64,000 nucleotides of DNA, taken from the NCBI GenBank assembly GCA_011800805.1, contig MPNW01000013.1:493386-557385 (forward strand). The letters run 5' to 3'. Shown one piece after another: positions 35,031 to 48,000 of the stretch. Position 1 is the first letter of the stretch; each line of letters starts with the position of its first letter. Position numbers and translations under genes: made by a program. The stretch is from Hirudo medicinalis. Taxonomy: Eukaryota > Annelida > Clitellata > Hirudinida > Hirudinidae. A model generated the notes under the pieces. It was not told the origin of the DNA and did no database searches. It worked only from the letters and a program-made list of their open reading frames with translations.

Positions 35031-38000
35031 ATATTTGATTTGTCTCAACTCGCCACCTGTTGACATGATGAGACAGCTTTACTTTCTTAAGTTCTTGATT
35101 TCTGATAATGGGTTTGACGGTAGAACTCTCTTTATCCTCTTTTAAGCTTTCGTCATCTTTGTAATGGTTTGACCCGTGATCGTCATAAGTCGATGTCTGA
35201 TCCAGTAACAAGGATGATATGTTTGGCTCGTGGCTGTAAGGATGTTCATCTGATTCTATGTGACTGCCGCATTCAACTTCATTTTCAATTTTAGATCTTT
35301 TGAATTTAGTTCTTCTGTTTTGAAACCATACCTTCACCTTGATAAAAAAAAAACAATACCTTTTAAATTAAGCCTTATTTGTCACTTATTGTATTTATTC
35401 ATTTGTCCTTTACCTATTATATACGATTAACATAAAGTATTTGTAAGCTTCTAATTTAAATAACTTCTCCTATTGAATACTATTTAATTATCTGAGAATT
35501 ATAGTCAATAATTTATAGTACTGTTGTAACCCTGGCGACAAAAATAATTGTTTATATGCAGATTGGCCAAAGAATGGCATATATCCAACATTTCTTGAAT
35601 GTGGACAATTACAAGCAAGTTATTTATAGCAAAAAAGTTTGATTACGAATTGCAGAGATAACAAGAGTTTAAAACGCTAAGACTGAATTGCGTGATAAAA
35701 AAAACTCCATCCTACAACCATCATGAAAAGTGGTCGGAGATGACGCATCGATCTTTGCCCCAGGCAAAGCATCACAAGAAAAGAATCATATTCTTAGGCT
35801 CCAACTTTTACTTAGACAATTATATCGCTTTATTGTTGTTGCGACTAAAATGTCAAAATAATGAAGCCATAATGTTTACAAATACCATTAAACTTAAGTT
35901 TTTTTTCCATATCTGCAAGTTCAATGCAAATAGCTTAACCTTTTTTATAATGCAATCGGATACCAGGGATTGCTCAATTTACATTGCGCCAAACAAGTTA
36001 AATTACAAGCACGACAGAGTACAACTGTTAACTTTGCGAGCATTTCTGGACAACTAACACTCTAAAATTATGCAACAATCAGTAGCTAGTGGGTCTTGCC
36101 TATGGGGCTTAAAATTAGTAATATTGAACATAAAATACCAAATTATAAAAATTGGATACAAATTAATAACGTTAGGAGGCACCAAATTATTTCGCCACGT
36201 TTGATTGTTTTGTTAATTCGCCCCGATCTTTGAAAACCCCTAGCTACGCTTCTGACAACAAGCATCCGATTGCTTAATAATTTAATAAAGTATTCAGTTA
36301 AAATTCAACTTAAATAACTTTATTTTTGGGAATGTAACAGAAAACATGAAAAGTTCATTACAAACATTCCTATCGAACAACAAAGAGAAATGCTCGTAAA
36401 ATTACTTCGTATTAAAAAGTTTCCCGCCAAAGTCATGTCACAGCATTTTCTTTAATTTTTCAGCAATGTTCCCACTTCTATTACGATTAGCAAACAAATT
36501 AGGAGATGACAGAATCTTGCCCGAAGGGATTTGAAGAGAGTTAACAAGCGATTTATTATTATCCAACAGCGTAATATAAGATGCTCTGAGAACGAGCAGA
36601 CGAATCAAGTTGTTGTATTTAATTATTTGATTAAACACATATGTCGCATTTAGAAATTTCTAAGTCATATCCTACCTTATTAAATGAATTAAATATCAAA
36701 TAATTTAATTAAGTCGTGCTGGTATTAAACTGTGTCATATATTCGCATGATGCCAATCATTAAAAACTTTTTTTAAATTATAAATCGCTACTAATACCAA
36801 CAAAGCGAAAGGATTTTTGATCAGATGTTTTATTTTGCAGAGTAGATCCTACAATGCAAGCATTTTAAGTATGGAATAATTAAGTGTGACTTAAGTGTAA
36901 CTTATTATATTATCTGTCAGGCTATCATTATTTTTAAAAGATTAAAGGTAATTAGTGACTTAAGCAATTTAATCAGTTAATACTCACCCATTGATAACTG
37001 TTTAATTTAGCTCGATAACTCAATAACAATGCAAATATTTGAATGGAAACGCTGGAGGACGAATATTTGTCTATACCAAAACCTTATATTGACATCGGGA
37101 AATTGTGCTATTGACTTGCATAAAGGCATCTTCGTTAGTAAATGGCCATTCTCCAAAAACATCCATAAACCATACTTTTCAGATTTTTCTAACTTGTTCT
37201 TCCATCATTTATCGTGGAATTTTATGAAATTTTTTTAATTATAATTGAAAATATCAAAATTTTAAATGGGAGCAAAATTCACTTTATCTGAAATTGTGAA
37301 CTAAAAATTCCTACTGGAGCATTTCACTTCATTAACGGCAATTTGAATTTTGAAATTTTAAATAAATTTTAGAACGGTTTAAGAGCTTTAATCAATTGAA
37401 TGAAAAACAGCCAGCTGAAAGGAGAATTTGAAATTCCCCTAAGTGCGATGGACTTTTCCTAGATTAAGTTGTTATTTAGGTCTCTGTTTGACCCTTTCAC
37501 CCTTTTTTTTAAATCTTAAGGCTCTTTTGTTCCAATATTCAGTCTGCAAATTTAATCAACATTATTAAGGGTTAAGCAATGTTAGTAAAGTGTTAGAAGT
37601 ATTTTTCTAGAAGTTTGATGTTTAAGAATTTATTGCTTTATTCGCTTTATTACCTTGCGACGAGATGTACTGGGTTTCATTTGTCAAAGGATTTCAAAAT
37701 ATGATAATTTCACTGAATAATCTTCATGAATATTTAATATGACAACAAATTTTAGATGGAATAATTCATTTGAATATGGCTTGAAGATGTTGAACTAATC
37801 TTATTGATTCTTTTTACTCTGTGACCGGAATCTTCGCTAAATCTAAAGTTTCACCGTGTTAGAGACTAGTATCAAAACTCTTCACTATGATGAGTAACTG
37901 GAGGAGGCCACGAAGGAAGATCAGTTAGGATCAAAAGAAAACCTCAAATTGTCCTGACAAACAACAGAGAGACGGTTTGATTTGTTGCCATCAGTTGAGT

Positions 38001-40698
38001 GAACGAGTGGATGGGTGACAAAACGAGAGCTAAAATGAATGAATAATTCCAGATACGTGACTCCTTCGGGCCACCCTTAAACTCGTCCGTGATTTTTCTC
38101 AGGTTGAGATCAGCATTTTGATGTTGGTATTGAGGTCAACATCAAATTAAAACTGCTTCCTTCCAACAAACTTTCCACCAATTATTGGTCATTGCAACAG
38201 AGATTATTTGTTGCCTCGGGGAATTGATTCGAAATGACGACAATGACAGCTGATAAGGAACATATAAAGGAGTGTATTAAACGAATTAAGCGGTGCGGAG
38301 AATGAAAATGAGAATTAATGGAAAATAAGGATTCAAACATTTCTTAGAATTCAGTTTGAATGTAAATAATGGCTCCTGTGACCTGTGAGATTAAGAGATT
38401 TCGGCCGTTGATCGATTGAAATGTAAAAGTCTTAGCGAAGACTTTTGAAAGTATGATATTGATGAATGGCGTTTAATTTATAAAATTAAAATTATGAAGT
38501 TAATGAAGGTAAAAATATAAAATGCTTGGTCATCATATGCATTGTCTTGAACCTACCCCAAATTATAATAACAGGTTAGAAAGTAATGACGATGATGACT
38601 ATTGTTTATGAAGCTGATAATAGCCGATACTCTGCACCCATTTGCTACCTACAGAGTGAATAATAAGACATCTTTTGTTGTGTCAAATCAAAATGTCAAT
38701 GCACCACTCCCACATTGTAGGCACGAGAGGAAAATTATTAAAGTTGTTATTGTTTGGAACCCAAAATCAGATTTCATAATTTCTGCCATCTTAAATATAA
38801 ATTAATAAATTCTTAAATAAAAATTCTTGCAACATGTGAACTTCCAAATCTCAAATTTGTATCCAACCGCGGTGTTTTGCAATCGCAGAACCCCAATCTG
38901 AATTTCATAGTAGATCATTTTCTATTACCATTTTATCGATCCGAATGTGACAATGTATTAAATTTATTATTTATGAATAATAATATTCTGTCATGGAAAC
39001 TCATTCCCACTTTAGGCAATTGTTGCTAATTATTTCTTCAGATGTGTTAATGTTGTTAAATTAGTTGTGGATGAACGCTCTAATTTTCATTTTTTAGGCA
39101 AAAAGCAAAATTTGAACCAACACAAAAATAATAATTGAATTAATTAATAAACTTAGTATTTAAAATTAATATATTTTTAATTTTGATAAATTTATAAATA
39201 ATACAATAAAATTTATCATATTAATTAAAAAACTGTTTTATTTCGTATTACATTAAGTTCTTTAAATTGCAAAAATCTTTTATTTCATACTGCTTTAGGA
39301 ACATTTAGTTACACTTAGTTAGTTAAATTCATAAGATGTATAAATCGTCTGATGCTTGCTTAACGTTATCATATAATTTACCGGATTGATAACTTGATTA
39401 AATTTAGCATCGCGCATTGCTAGTCGGCATTTAAATGAAACTTACTTGTGTTTCGGTGAGATTCAATGAACTGGCCAGATCCTTCCTTTCCTGACCAACG
39501 AGGTACTGATTGCCATCAAATGCCTCTTCCAGCTTCATTAACTGATTTGGAGAAAAAGCCGTCCTCACCCTTTTTGGTTTTCGAAAATGGAAACATGCGC
39601 ACGAAGATAGGGAAGTTATTCTTTCCAAGTTTTCATTTCCTGGAAAAAAACAACTTTCCTGGAAGCAACAGAAAATACCAAAAGATTTTAGCATTGACAA
39701 AGAATTTGTCAACACTACAATATACTTGGTCACGCTATTCTTGCCAATATACCTGGCCGTTACACTTTTGGTAAATAATAAAATCAGAGAGTAAAGCAAT
39801 TATTAATATTGTTTTTTCTATTGTACTCCAACAAGATCTATCTTACATAATAACTTTTTATATATCAGGCCATTTAAGAAGTATCTTAACCACTTGAATC
39901 ATTTCAGTTTTATCACTCTCACAAACCTTTCAAAAACTGACCCAAAGAGATTTTATCGCACTCTTGAAAACTGTTAGGAGGAGGATTCAAATGAGACTTG
40001 AGGAGTCGTTGTTGAAGCTGTTGACTGAAGAGAATATTATGGTTCCATAGTGATGTCAAATTGTAGTGACTCTTGCCTTCATGGAAACGTTGTGTTTTAT
40101 TCCAGAGAACTAACTTAGAAGGGCTCGAACTTTTTAATTGCTTCAATAAAGATTTCTGATATGCAAAAGGGTTGGAGGCAGCATGAGATGAGCCCGGAGA
40201 CTGAAGGTGGAGATTAGACGAGATGTTTTCAAAGGTTCCTCTAGCATCAGGTTGCTTCGAAAGATTTAAAAAATCTGAAGGGTTTGTGACAAGAAAATTC
40301 TTCTTAAAAGTTATTCGACGTAAGTTTGAATACACTAGACTGGAAATCGGAGTAAATGTGCTATCTTCGTCAAAACCTCCAATGTCGGAATCATTTTCAT
40401 CCGGCGCGGGTGGCGGAGAGAGTGATCTGGAATCAGGAATTTCGGCAGAAACGAAACGCAACTTACGATCAGGAACTTTTTTTGTTTTCTGATTCATCGT
40501 TTCTTCATTTATTCTCAACTGTTTATGGCAGATAGTTAGAGGCACTGGTTGGTTGGAGTCAACCACCAAATTTTGAGACGATCCTAAAAGTTTCACAGAA
40601 TTCAAATCAACGTTTAGATGATTTTCCGATGCCTCATCACTCATAATGGCATCAATGCTAAAAGGTATTTTCTTCCGCTTTGGCTGAACATCCATCAT
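35029..40698 (-). CDS. emx: Emx (empty spiracles) homeobox transcription factor
   Basis: Three exons: 40698-39927, 39639-39446 and 35337-35029, phases 1 and 0, giving 424 residues from the ATG at 40698 (40695 or 40728 are alternatives). The homeodomain ([40 protein letters not shown]) is EMX class, including the FSPNQL start and the YLVG.ER motif of helix 2. Three further marks support orthology. First, an N-terminal [11 protein letters not shown] motif corresponds to the KRCFTIESLV repressor motif. Second, the first intron falls just before GNENLER, as before GND in vertebrate EMX, and the second lies in the homeodomain at ETQ/VKVW. Third, the C-terminus has [12 protein letters not shown] against HHINRWRIATKQ. 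EMX proteins pattern anterior neural, sensory and excretory tissue. The region between the N-terminal motif and the homeodomain is unlike vertebrate EMX and rich in Ser, Asn and Gln. Confidence 0.92.
35338..39445. other. 4.1-kb emx intron within the homeodomain
   Basis: No coding sequence is visible. It is AT-rich except for a more mixed block at about 37860-38300. Long introns of homeobox genes often hold enhancers; nothing in the sequence proves one here. Confidence 0.5.
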
Positions 40699-40728
40699 TG
40701 AATATATTACATAAAATCTTTCGACCAA

Positions 40729-42400
40729 CTTTGAATTTAACTAATAATTTCCGCAATGTATTATTAATAATAAGTCACTAAGTCACTAATAACTAATTAA
40801 GTTTCATTCTACAAACAATAAATTGATATTTCTTTCTGAACAAATTCTGAAAACAATAATATATTTTATTTCTCTTATTAAACAAAAGAAACATCTGAGT
40901 GTCATTTAATTACAAAGCTCACATTCTGTTTTTCCTTTCTTTATAACGTCTATTTGCTTAAATATGATTTTGTAGGCGTGGTCCACATGCCAGTCATTTA
41001 AAAGAGACCCTATGAGAAATAACAAACATAAAATTGAAAATTTACCATTGGTGTCTTCGGAGTTAATGGGAAGGGTTTTAATAATTTTGATTTACTCAAC
41101 AATAAAACACGAATACCAGTAAAATAAAATATGGTTTCAATTAATAAATGATTTATTACTTATATTGCTTCAAAATAACATATCATGACTAATATGTGCC
41201 GGCACAAGTTGATCTGCTCATTTATTCATCATATTGCTTCAAAAGTCACGACAAGTTTAAAGTAAAACTTATTGAATCAAATTAGTGCACTGTTAAAATG
41301 CTAAAACAGATGTTTGCTCACATGTTAAGCTAATAGGGGGTATAATTAAGACGATTGGCCTTCTCGATCGCTTTATAATTACCACTTAATGGTCTCATGA
41401 TTCGTTCACTGTCGGAAACAACTTTGATTTTATTTGTCGTAATTTTCTTCATTTTGTAAAGGATATCTACAAAATGTAAACATGTATTGCATCTTACAAG
41501 GCATCATTAAAACGAACTTCTTACCGGGATGTATTACATGCATTAGAACGTTCCTTGCTATTTAGATCGTTAAATAAATAGTCAGGTTTTACTAATTGGC
41601 TGAACGTAGAACTTGGCGATAATTAAATTCTACCTATTCTTTATCTTAATCAGCGCAATGCTTCGTAGCACACAACCTCATTTGAACTGGCCACTTGGTA
41701 GAGTTGGTTAAATAACTGCTCATTTAGTTCTGCCATTTTTAATGCATTAGAGGAACAGAACTCATTAAACGTTTCGGTTGACTGGGTCCGTGATGATGAC
41801 ATCTTGAGATAGAGGTTGAATCTCGAACATTGACGTTTGATTTCACTCTGTTCTTAATTTCATCATAAATATTTTTACCTTCAATTTTAACGCTTTTGAT
41901 AGATTTAACAGTTTCGAAATTCCCTTATTTTCAGACATTAATCTATATTTTCTTACTGCTGATTATATGAATTTAAATACAGCCTCATATAAACATCTAT
42001 TCATTTTGTCGTTAATTTATACACATTCCAAAAATTAAATTTTTTTTCAGAAATTAAATATATAATCTATCTTTGCAAGAAAGTATTGCTCATTGAAAGT
42101 ATAGTTTTTATGATTAGAATGAGAATTCAAATGAAATCTGAAATTACGAGAAAGTTTTAGCTAATGAATATTTTATGAATTTAAAATGAATTTCATGAAT
42201 CGCATTATATTTGCAATTTTTAAAAGAATTTTCTACATATTTTTATCGAATGAATTTTAATAGATTTTTAAGCAACTTTTGCTGTCTTTTACCCAAATAT
42301 TCAAAATTAATTTTAAATGCATTCTAAAGAGGTCAACTACAAATTATACATATTTTAAAAAGCAGTACTGTTAATTTTATATATGTAATAGTTATTTTAT
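40729..42400. other. Upstream region of emx
   Basis: No ORF with coding character is seen. This 1.7 kb should contain the emx promoter on the minus strand. Confidence 0.35.
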
Positions 42401-42408
42401 AGATAGGG

Positions 42409-42610
42409 GAGAGCGGGCAAGATGCCCACCTTAAGGAATTTTCTTATCACTCCTAAATAATAAGACAACAAATTAGAAAAATCATATTCATCAAATACTA
42501 CAACCTCTTGGCTATGCATGCTATTAGTTTCAATTCTCATATCATTTTTTATTTATGCTAAATAAACTTTTCTACCAGAGCTCCCTAAATGGGCATCTTG
42601 TCCCGCACTC
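42409..42610. mobile_element. MITE with 25-bp imperfect terminal inverted repeats
   Basis: The left end (42409-42433, gagagcgggcaagatgccca...) and the reverse complement of the right end (42586-42610, gagtgcgggacaagatgccc...) match at about 20 of 25 bases. The 200-bp element has no ORF. Each arm holds a small palindrome (gggcaagatgccc). Confidence 0.7.
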
Positions 42611-42761
42611 AGATTCTTATTCTTTAATAAACTTTATCACTGAAACAAGGAGAAAAACATTTCAATACTTAAACCAGTCAATATACCACAGAAATGTTTA
42701 ATTAATGGGTGGTTCATTTATCACAATCTCTTTGTAATTGTTAAAACTGAAGCTCGTCAAA

Positions 42762-43200
42762 ACACATGTGAAGCCTCCTTTATATTTTTCGTGAGCCCAC
42801 ACATTATATTTGTCACACTGGATCTAGTTTTCACTGGGAGGATCAGCAAACAATTCGTCACAAATTAAACAGTTGTCTTTTAAACTTTTTTTATTATTTC
42901 AGCTTTTTTATTGGTTGAATTTAATATTTTATTTTTATTTTTTTCAACAATTCTTTTCTTATATGGGCAATATATCTTCTTCACTATGACTTTTTGGGAG
43001 GTCTTCCCTTTTTAATAGTTGGTAGCTCCAAATCTGGATGCTTCAACCAATAGTCAGCGCACACTACCATTGGCAAGGAAGGACTTTTTGCAGAGAGAAC
43101 AGACATTAGGTCCCACCATGGTTTTAGCAGCGGACTCGAAACAGTTGTTCTCATCAATATTCACGAGTTTCCTTATTACGCTAGGTCAATCTAGGTAAAA
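42762..43200 (-). pseudogene. Decayed C-terminal zinc-finger part of a pogo/Tigger-like transposase
   Basis: The minus strand reads DYWLKHPDLELPTIKKGRPP (an AT-hook-like end), an acidic SHSEEDI segment in another frame, then NCLICDELFADPPSENWIQC followed by DKYNVWAHE. This CxxC...WIQC...WAH arrangement is the PHD-like C-terminus found in many Tigger/jerky-type transposases. Frames are broken by stops and shifts. The MITE at 42409 may come from the same family. Confidence 0.55.
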
Positions 43201-45018
43201 GCTGATTATAACTAATCTCATTTTTTTCAACATTTTAGTATTTAGTCATTAATTCCTAAAAAAAACTGAAAATATTTGTATTTACAAATATTCTGCATTT
43301 TCTTATTTTCTCATTTCTTGAAACTGATAATAACTTTTCAATGGCATTGATCGGATCATCATGTTGGGTGGTTAGTTCTGATGTGAAATATTATGTTAAT
43401 ATTATTTCAATGCATTTTAAAACATCAAATAACTAAGATAAGGTTTCATATTTAAAACTCAGAAGATTGTGATTTATCCTAACACTGAATCAATTTCAAA
43501 ACTACTGACTCACGATCCAGTCACATGGATTTTTTGCCATTTCATTCGTTTGCCTAGTTCTACGGGGAACGCCATATATGAGATCTGCTTTCTTCTTGCT
43601 TAGTTTCCCTTTAAATACGTTATCTATAGTTTTTTTTTAAAGGCTTCAAATACCATAAGATCCTCTTGTAGATGTTTTTTTTTATATATGTACGAACCAT
43701 AATAACCTTACAAAATTGAAAAGTTAGTAAATAAAAAAGAAATAGACATATTGCCCCTCATATATATATCCATTATTTCCTTCTGTTTCTTCGCGCTCAA
43801 CTCTCACTCGTCTGCTCACCACGCTCTCGCTCCCCCATGCGCCCCCACACACAAGTCTCCAAGCCTCCTCGTCTGTTTAGCTAGCTGGCTTATATACACA
43901 TCGCGTCGCGCGACCAAATGACTCAAGCCAGCCAATCAAAGCACAACGCAGGCAGACGATATTCACGATCATACGAAATCCTTGTCGCAATGTGATCTAA
44001 CATTGATTTCGTGTTGGGCATCCGTTGCTGGTGGGTTTATTTTGATCAGTTAGATTAGGCTGTAGCATCCGTCTTTGAGGGTAATATAAATAAATTCTTA
44101 CATTTAGTAAGAATTCAGTTGATTAATTTATTACATGCAATATTGAGTCTTCGTACTGAAGCAACAATAATCATTTAGCTTTATGTTAGCGCATGAAGCT
44201 CTAACGCTCACAAGCGCACAATCGCTCTGACCTCACACGATAAGACTCCCAACCCTGCATCATCTCTTATTTCTCATTGCTTCTCAATAGTTGCTTATTC
44301 CCAATACTTCCTGTCGGTATCAAAGACCCACAGCTAAGGATTTAGAAGCAACTCATGAGATGTCCATGCTCATTAGTAGGAACTAAATTTTTGCCCAATT
44401 GTTTGGAACCCTATTCCATACATTAACAATAAAGTAATGTAGTTAACAAATGTATTGAAATAAAAAAATAAACTCAAAAGTAAATGCCAGTGCACATTCT
44501 GGGAGCTTGGTGCATGGAACCTAACACTCTATAAGTGCTCTACGAGACTAAGCAAACAGTCAATAGATTCAATCGTCAATGCAACCACAAATATTTTGTG
44601 AGTCCGGAGGAGCCTTAAATTCCGAATTCCCATAATTGATGACCAATTCCATTAATTTTTACAGATAAAATTTCATAACAAGAGACCCTTGCATTACCAA
44701 ATAACATTATCTTTTAAGGACAGAGATTTGTAATAATCCATAGTGCAAACACATTAACTTGTAATCAAAGACAAATAAAAAACAAATGTAAAACAAAGAA
44801 TTGTAATCAGACAAATGTAACAGGAAGCTTAAATTTTGAGTTTGATGTTACCTCTGAGCCAAAAATAAAATGAAAAAGTTTCCACTAACTGTGACCATTC
44901 ACTAAAACCAACAACAAAATAATAAAGTATTTACATTATATGAAAACTGGGCAATAAAGAATGGTTATTGAATGCCAAACATCAGTGACATTCAAACTAA
45001 TGAATATATAACATTTAT
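43201..45018. other. Spacer between emx upstream region and BAZ1A-like 3' end
   Basis: Mostly AT-rich. A block at about 43785-44350 is clearly richer in G and C, with pyrimidine-rich runs and a tatatacac motif. It may be a solo LTR or another old insertion, but no terminal repeats were identified. The rest should hold the 3' UTR of the BAZ1A-like gene. Confidence 0.35.
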
Positions 45019-48000
45019 TTACACAGATGTTCTTTTGCGGTGTGAACTGGAATTTAACCCAGTGATTATTGAATTTTTATCAATTTCCTCAAGCTTTTTG
45101 TCTAGATATGCTTCTAGGGCCATACCAGCATCATGAACAGGAGTGTTGGGGCAGTTATATAGATTGCAATTGTACAGCATCAACCTCAAGTCATCAATGA
45201 TCTGGTTTTGATCCTCATACTCGAATCTATAAATCTTGTACTTAATTGTTGATAGGTCAATTGGTTTCTCAATGATATCAAAGTAATCTGGGGCCTGCAG
45301 AAAATAAAACAGCAGTCACAAGGTTAACCATTGCCATAGTCAATTACTTAAAGATCTAAAAATTGTAACTAAAATTAAGAGTACATTTCTACAATTTTTT
45401 TATTACATCTTTCATAATTAGAAATAATAATGCAACTCTTACCTGCTTCAGGGTAACTGGCTTGAGAAAAGGCCAAGCATGGTCATTTTTCATGAGATCT
45501 GTAACAAGATCTTCAATAGCTTTCATAGAGGCATTAGTTTTTCTCTGTGAATGCTTTGAAGCCATTGCAGAAGACCTTTTACTTTTCTGAGAAAGTGTTT
45601 GACCTGGAATGTGAAATACTACTATTGATAATAGAACTTTCTAAGTGTCATTTAAATGGCACAGACCTTCATCTGCATGGAGACCCCTTTTTTTCTTCAG
45701 ACATCTCCCACTTGCATATTCATCTTCATCAAAATCCTCATATTCTTCATCCTCATCTTCATTATCATAATCAAAATCATCACCATACTTAGTATTCTTT
45801 ACACATCTTCGTTTTATTCTTGGCACATATAAGTCATCATCATTGTTGTATTTTTCCCTTTTTTTAACTTTAGTGACTGGGAGCTCTTCCTCAACAAATT
45901 GTTCATTGCCCTTAGGTCGAACTATTTCTCTACCTGACCTTGACTTGATTGGATGAGAGGTCATGGGAATGAATTGCACTCCATCTGGAATATCAGGAAG
46001 TGTCGGAGAGCCCAAGGGAGGCTGATTATCACGATTTTTGGTAACGTTTGAGCCATTTATTTCTGGAATTTATAAATCAATAAGCTCCAGGTAACTATGC
46101 ATAAACAGTATGTAGCTGCTATTTAAACAGCAATAAATATTCTTTTTATGGTGCTAAGAATTGAACTCCTATCAGAGCTGCACCAAAGCAAAAAGCTTTG
46201 ACTGCCTACATCAACACTGATGTTGGCACATTATTAATACTCTATTTGGTTTGCTTCAATCAATCAAGCTTTCAAATACTTGAATAACACTGAAGAAACA
46301 ATTGGGTATTTGTTTTGGTAGTTCTAGAACAAAGGAATAAGGTTACCCCATCCATTGTGATATTTCGTTCACTTCAATTCAAAAGCCAGAAAATAGGTAT
46401 TTATAAAGATTTACATTGCTTTGAGGAAGCAAAAGACTTTAATACTACTAAAAATAAATAAAAAAATGTATACTTTTAGAGGCATTCTCTCTGCATTTCC
46501 TTTTGTGATTTCTTTTAGCTGAGAGATCATTTCTCCAATCATTCATTGACTCCTCATTTAAACTGAGGGAACGAAATAGCATTATAACATATAATGAACA
46601 ATTATTATGAATTAAATTTGAAGAAATAACCAATAAAAAGTAAACAATTGTTGGCATTACATTCATAACTTTTGAATAAGTTACCTTTTAGAGAGTCTTA
46701 ATAACCCCATCATGACCAAAATTATGATTAACTTCAATATCAAAAGCAATTATTAAGTCGGCCATCGCATATTAATAACTTATTAAATGTTATTAATGCA
46801 GTAGCCTACAAATTAATTAACCTTGTTAATAAGATTAACTTAAAGTTTCTGCAAAAAAAGAATGGCAAGTTAACTCAGAGGGTTGCGATCCTGCAATTGA
46901 TGGTGAAAGCAAGTTTCTAATGTACTGTGTTTGCAACCCAGCTATAAATATACTTATTATTAACAACAATAAACCAGTATTTTTCTAATTCAAAATGAAT
47001 AAGGGCTGGAAAATAATACTTTTGAAAAATTATATACAATCTTTCTAACCATCTAAGATGGGACATTAATTATGAAAAAAATATGATAATGAAAATTATC
47101 AAATTGCAATACAAACATAAGCTCATTTGAAGACAGGCTCCCCTCATCATCATCATCACAAAAATCTGAGTCGTAATCTTTATATCGCATACTCTTGATT
47201 GATCTCCTAGGACTAATCATCATCAGATTCTTTGGTTGACAAGATGGACAAAACCAATCACCTTCAGGAATTTTCTACAAATACCAAATATTGCACACCA
47301 CAAAAGAGCTAATTAAAATATTGCCTAGTTAATATTTATCCAAACATAATTTACTTTGAGGGGGGGTCTGAGGCAATACATGTGATGTCCTTGGTCACAG
47401 CTGTCGCACAGGAGCATATTCTCTCCATCCTTCTTCTTTCTACAAACCTTACAACGAGCATTTAAGGCAGACCTACTCCAGGTAATACTAGAATCCAGCA
47501 GTACAAGGCAAAGATAAAGCTGGGAAGCATTTGAACACTTATGCACAAGCTCTCTCCATTTTGAAGAGTCAGCTTTATGAGACGGAATATGGTTGTTTAC
47601 AACACTGCTTTGGAATGATTCTTGGGAATTAGAAGCTGAAATGTAACAAACATGTATTTTAAGTTGAAAAGAGAATGAACTGCAAGGCAATTAAGTCACC
47701 TTCAACATCCTCAATTTTGTCAGTAAATTCAGTTAATTGTTGCTGAATTTCAACTCTCAACCTTTTCTGTCTTATGTCTTCATTTTCACCTAAATTAGTG
47801 GGCTAAATTCAAAATTCAGATATATCCTATTGTCGATCATAAAATTGTTGATCTGGGTGTGGCACACAATGACAAACTGTTTTACAATAATCACAAAATT
47901 TTCCAAAACACATCAGGTAGTTAAAACTATTAAAATAGTTAATCAGATGGGGAGAATCTCTAGCCATATTGTAGCACTAATCACATTAAATATTGCTCAC

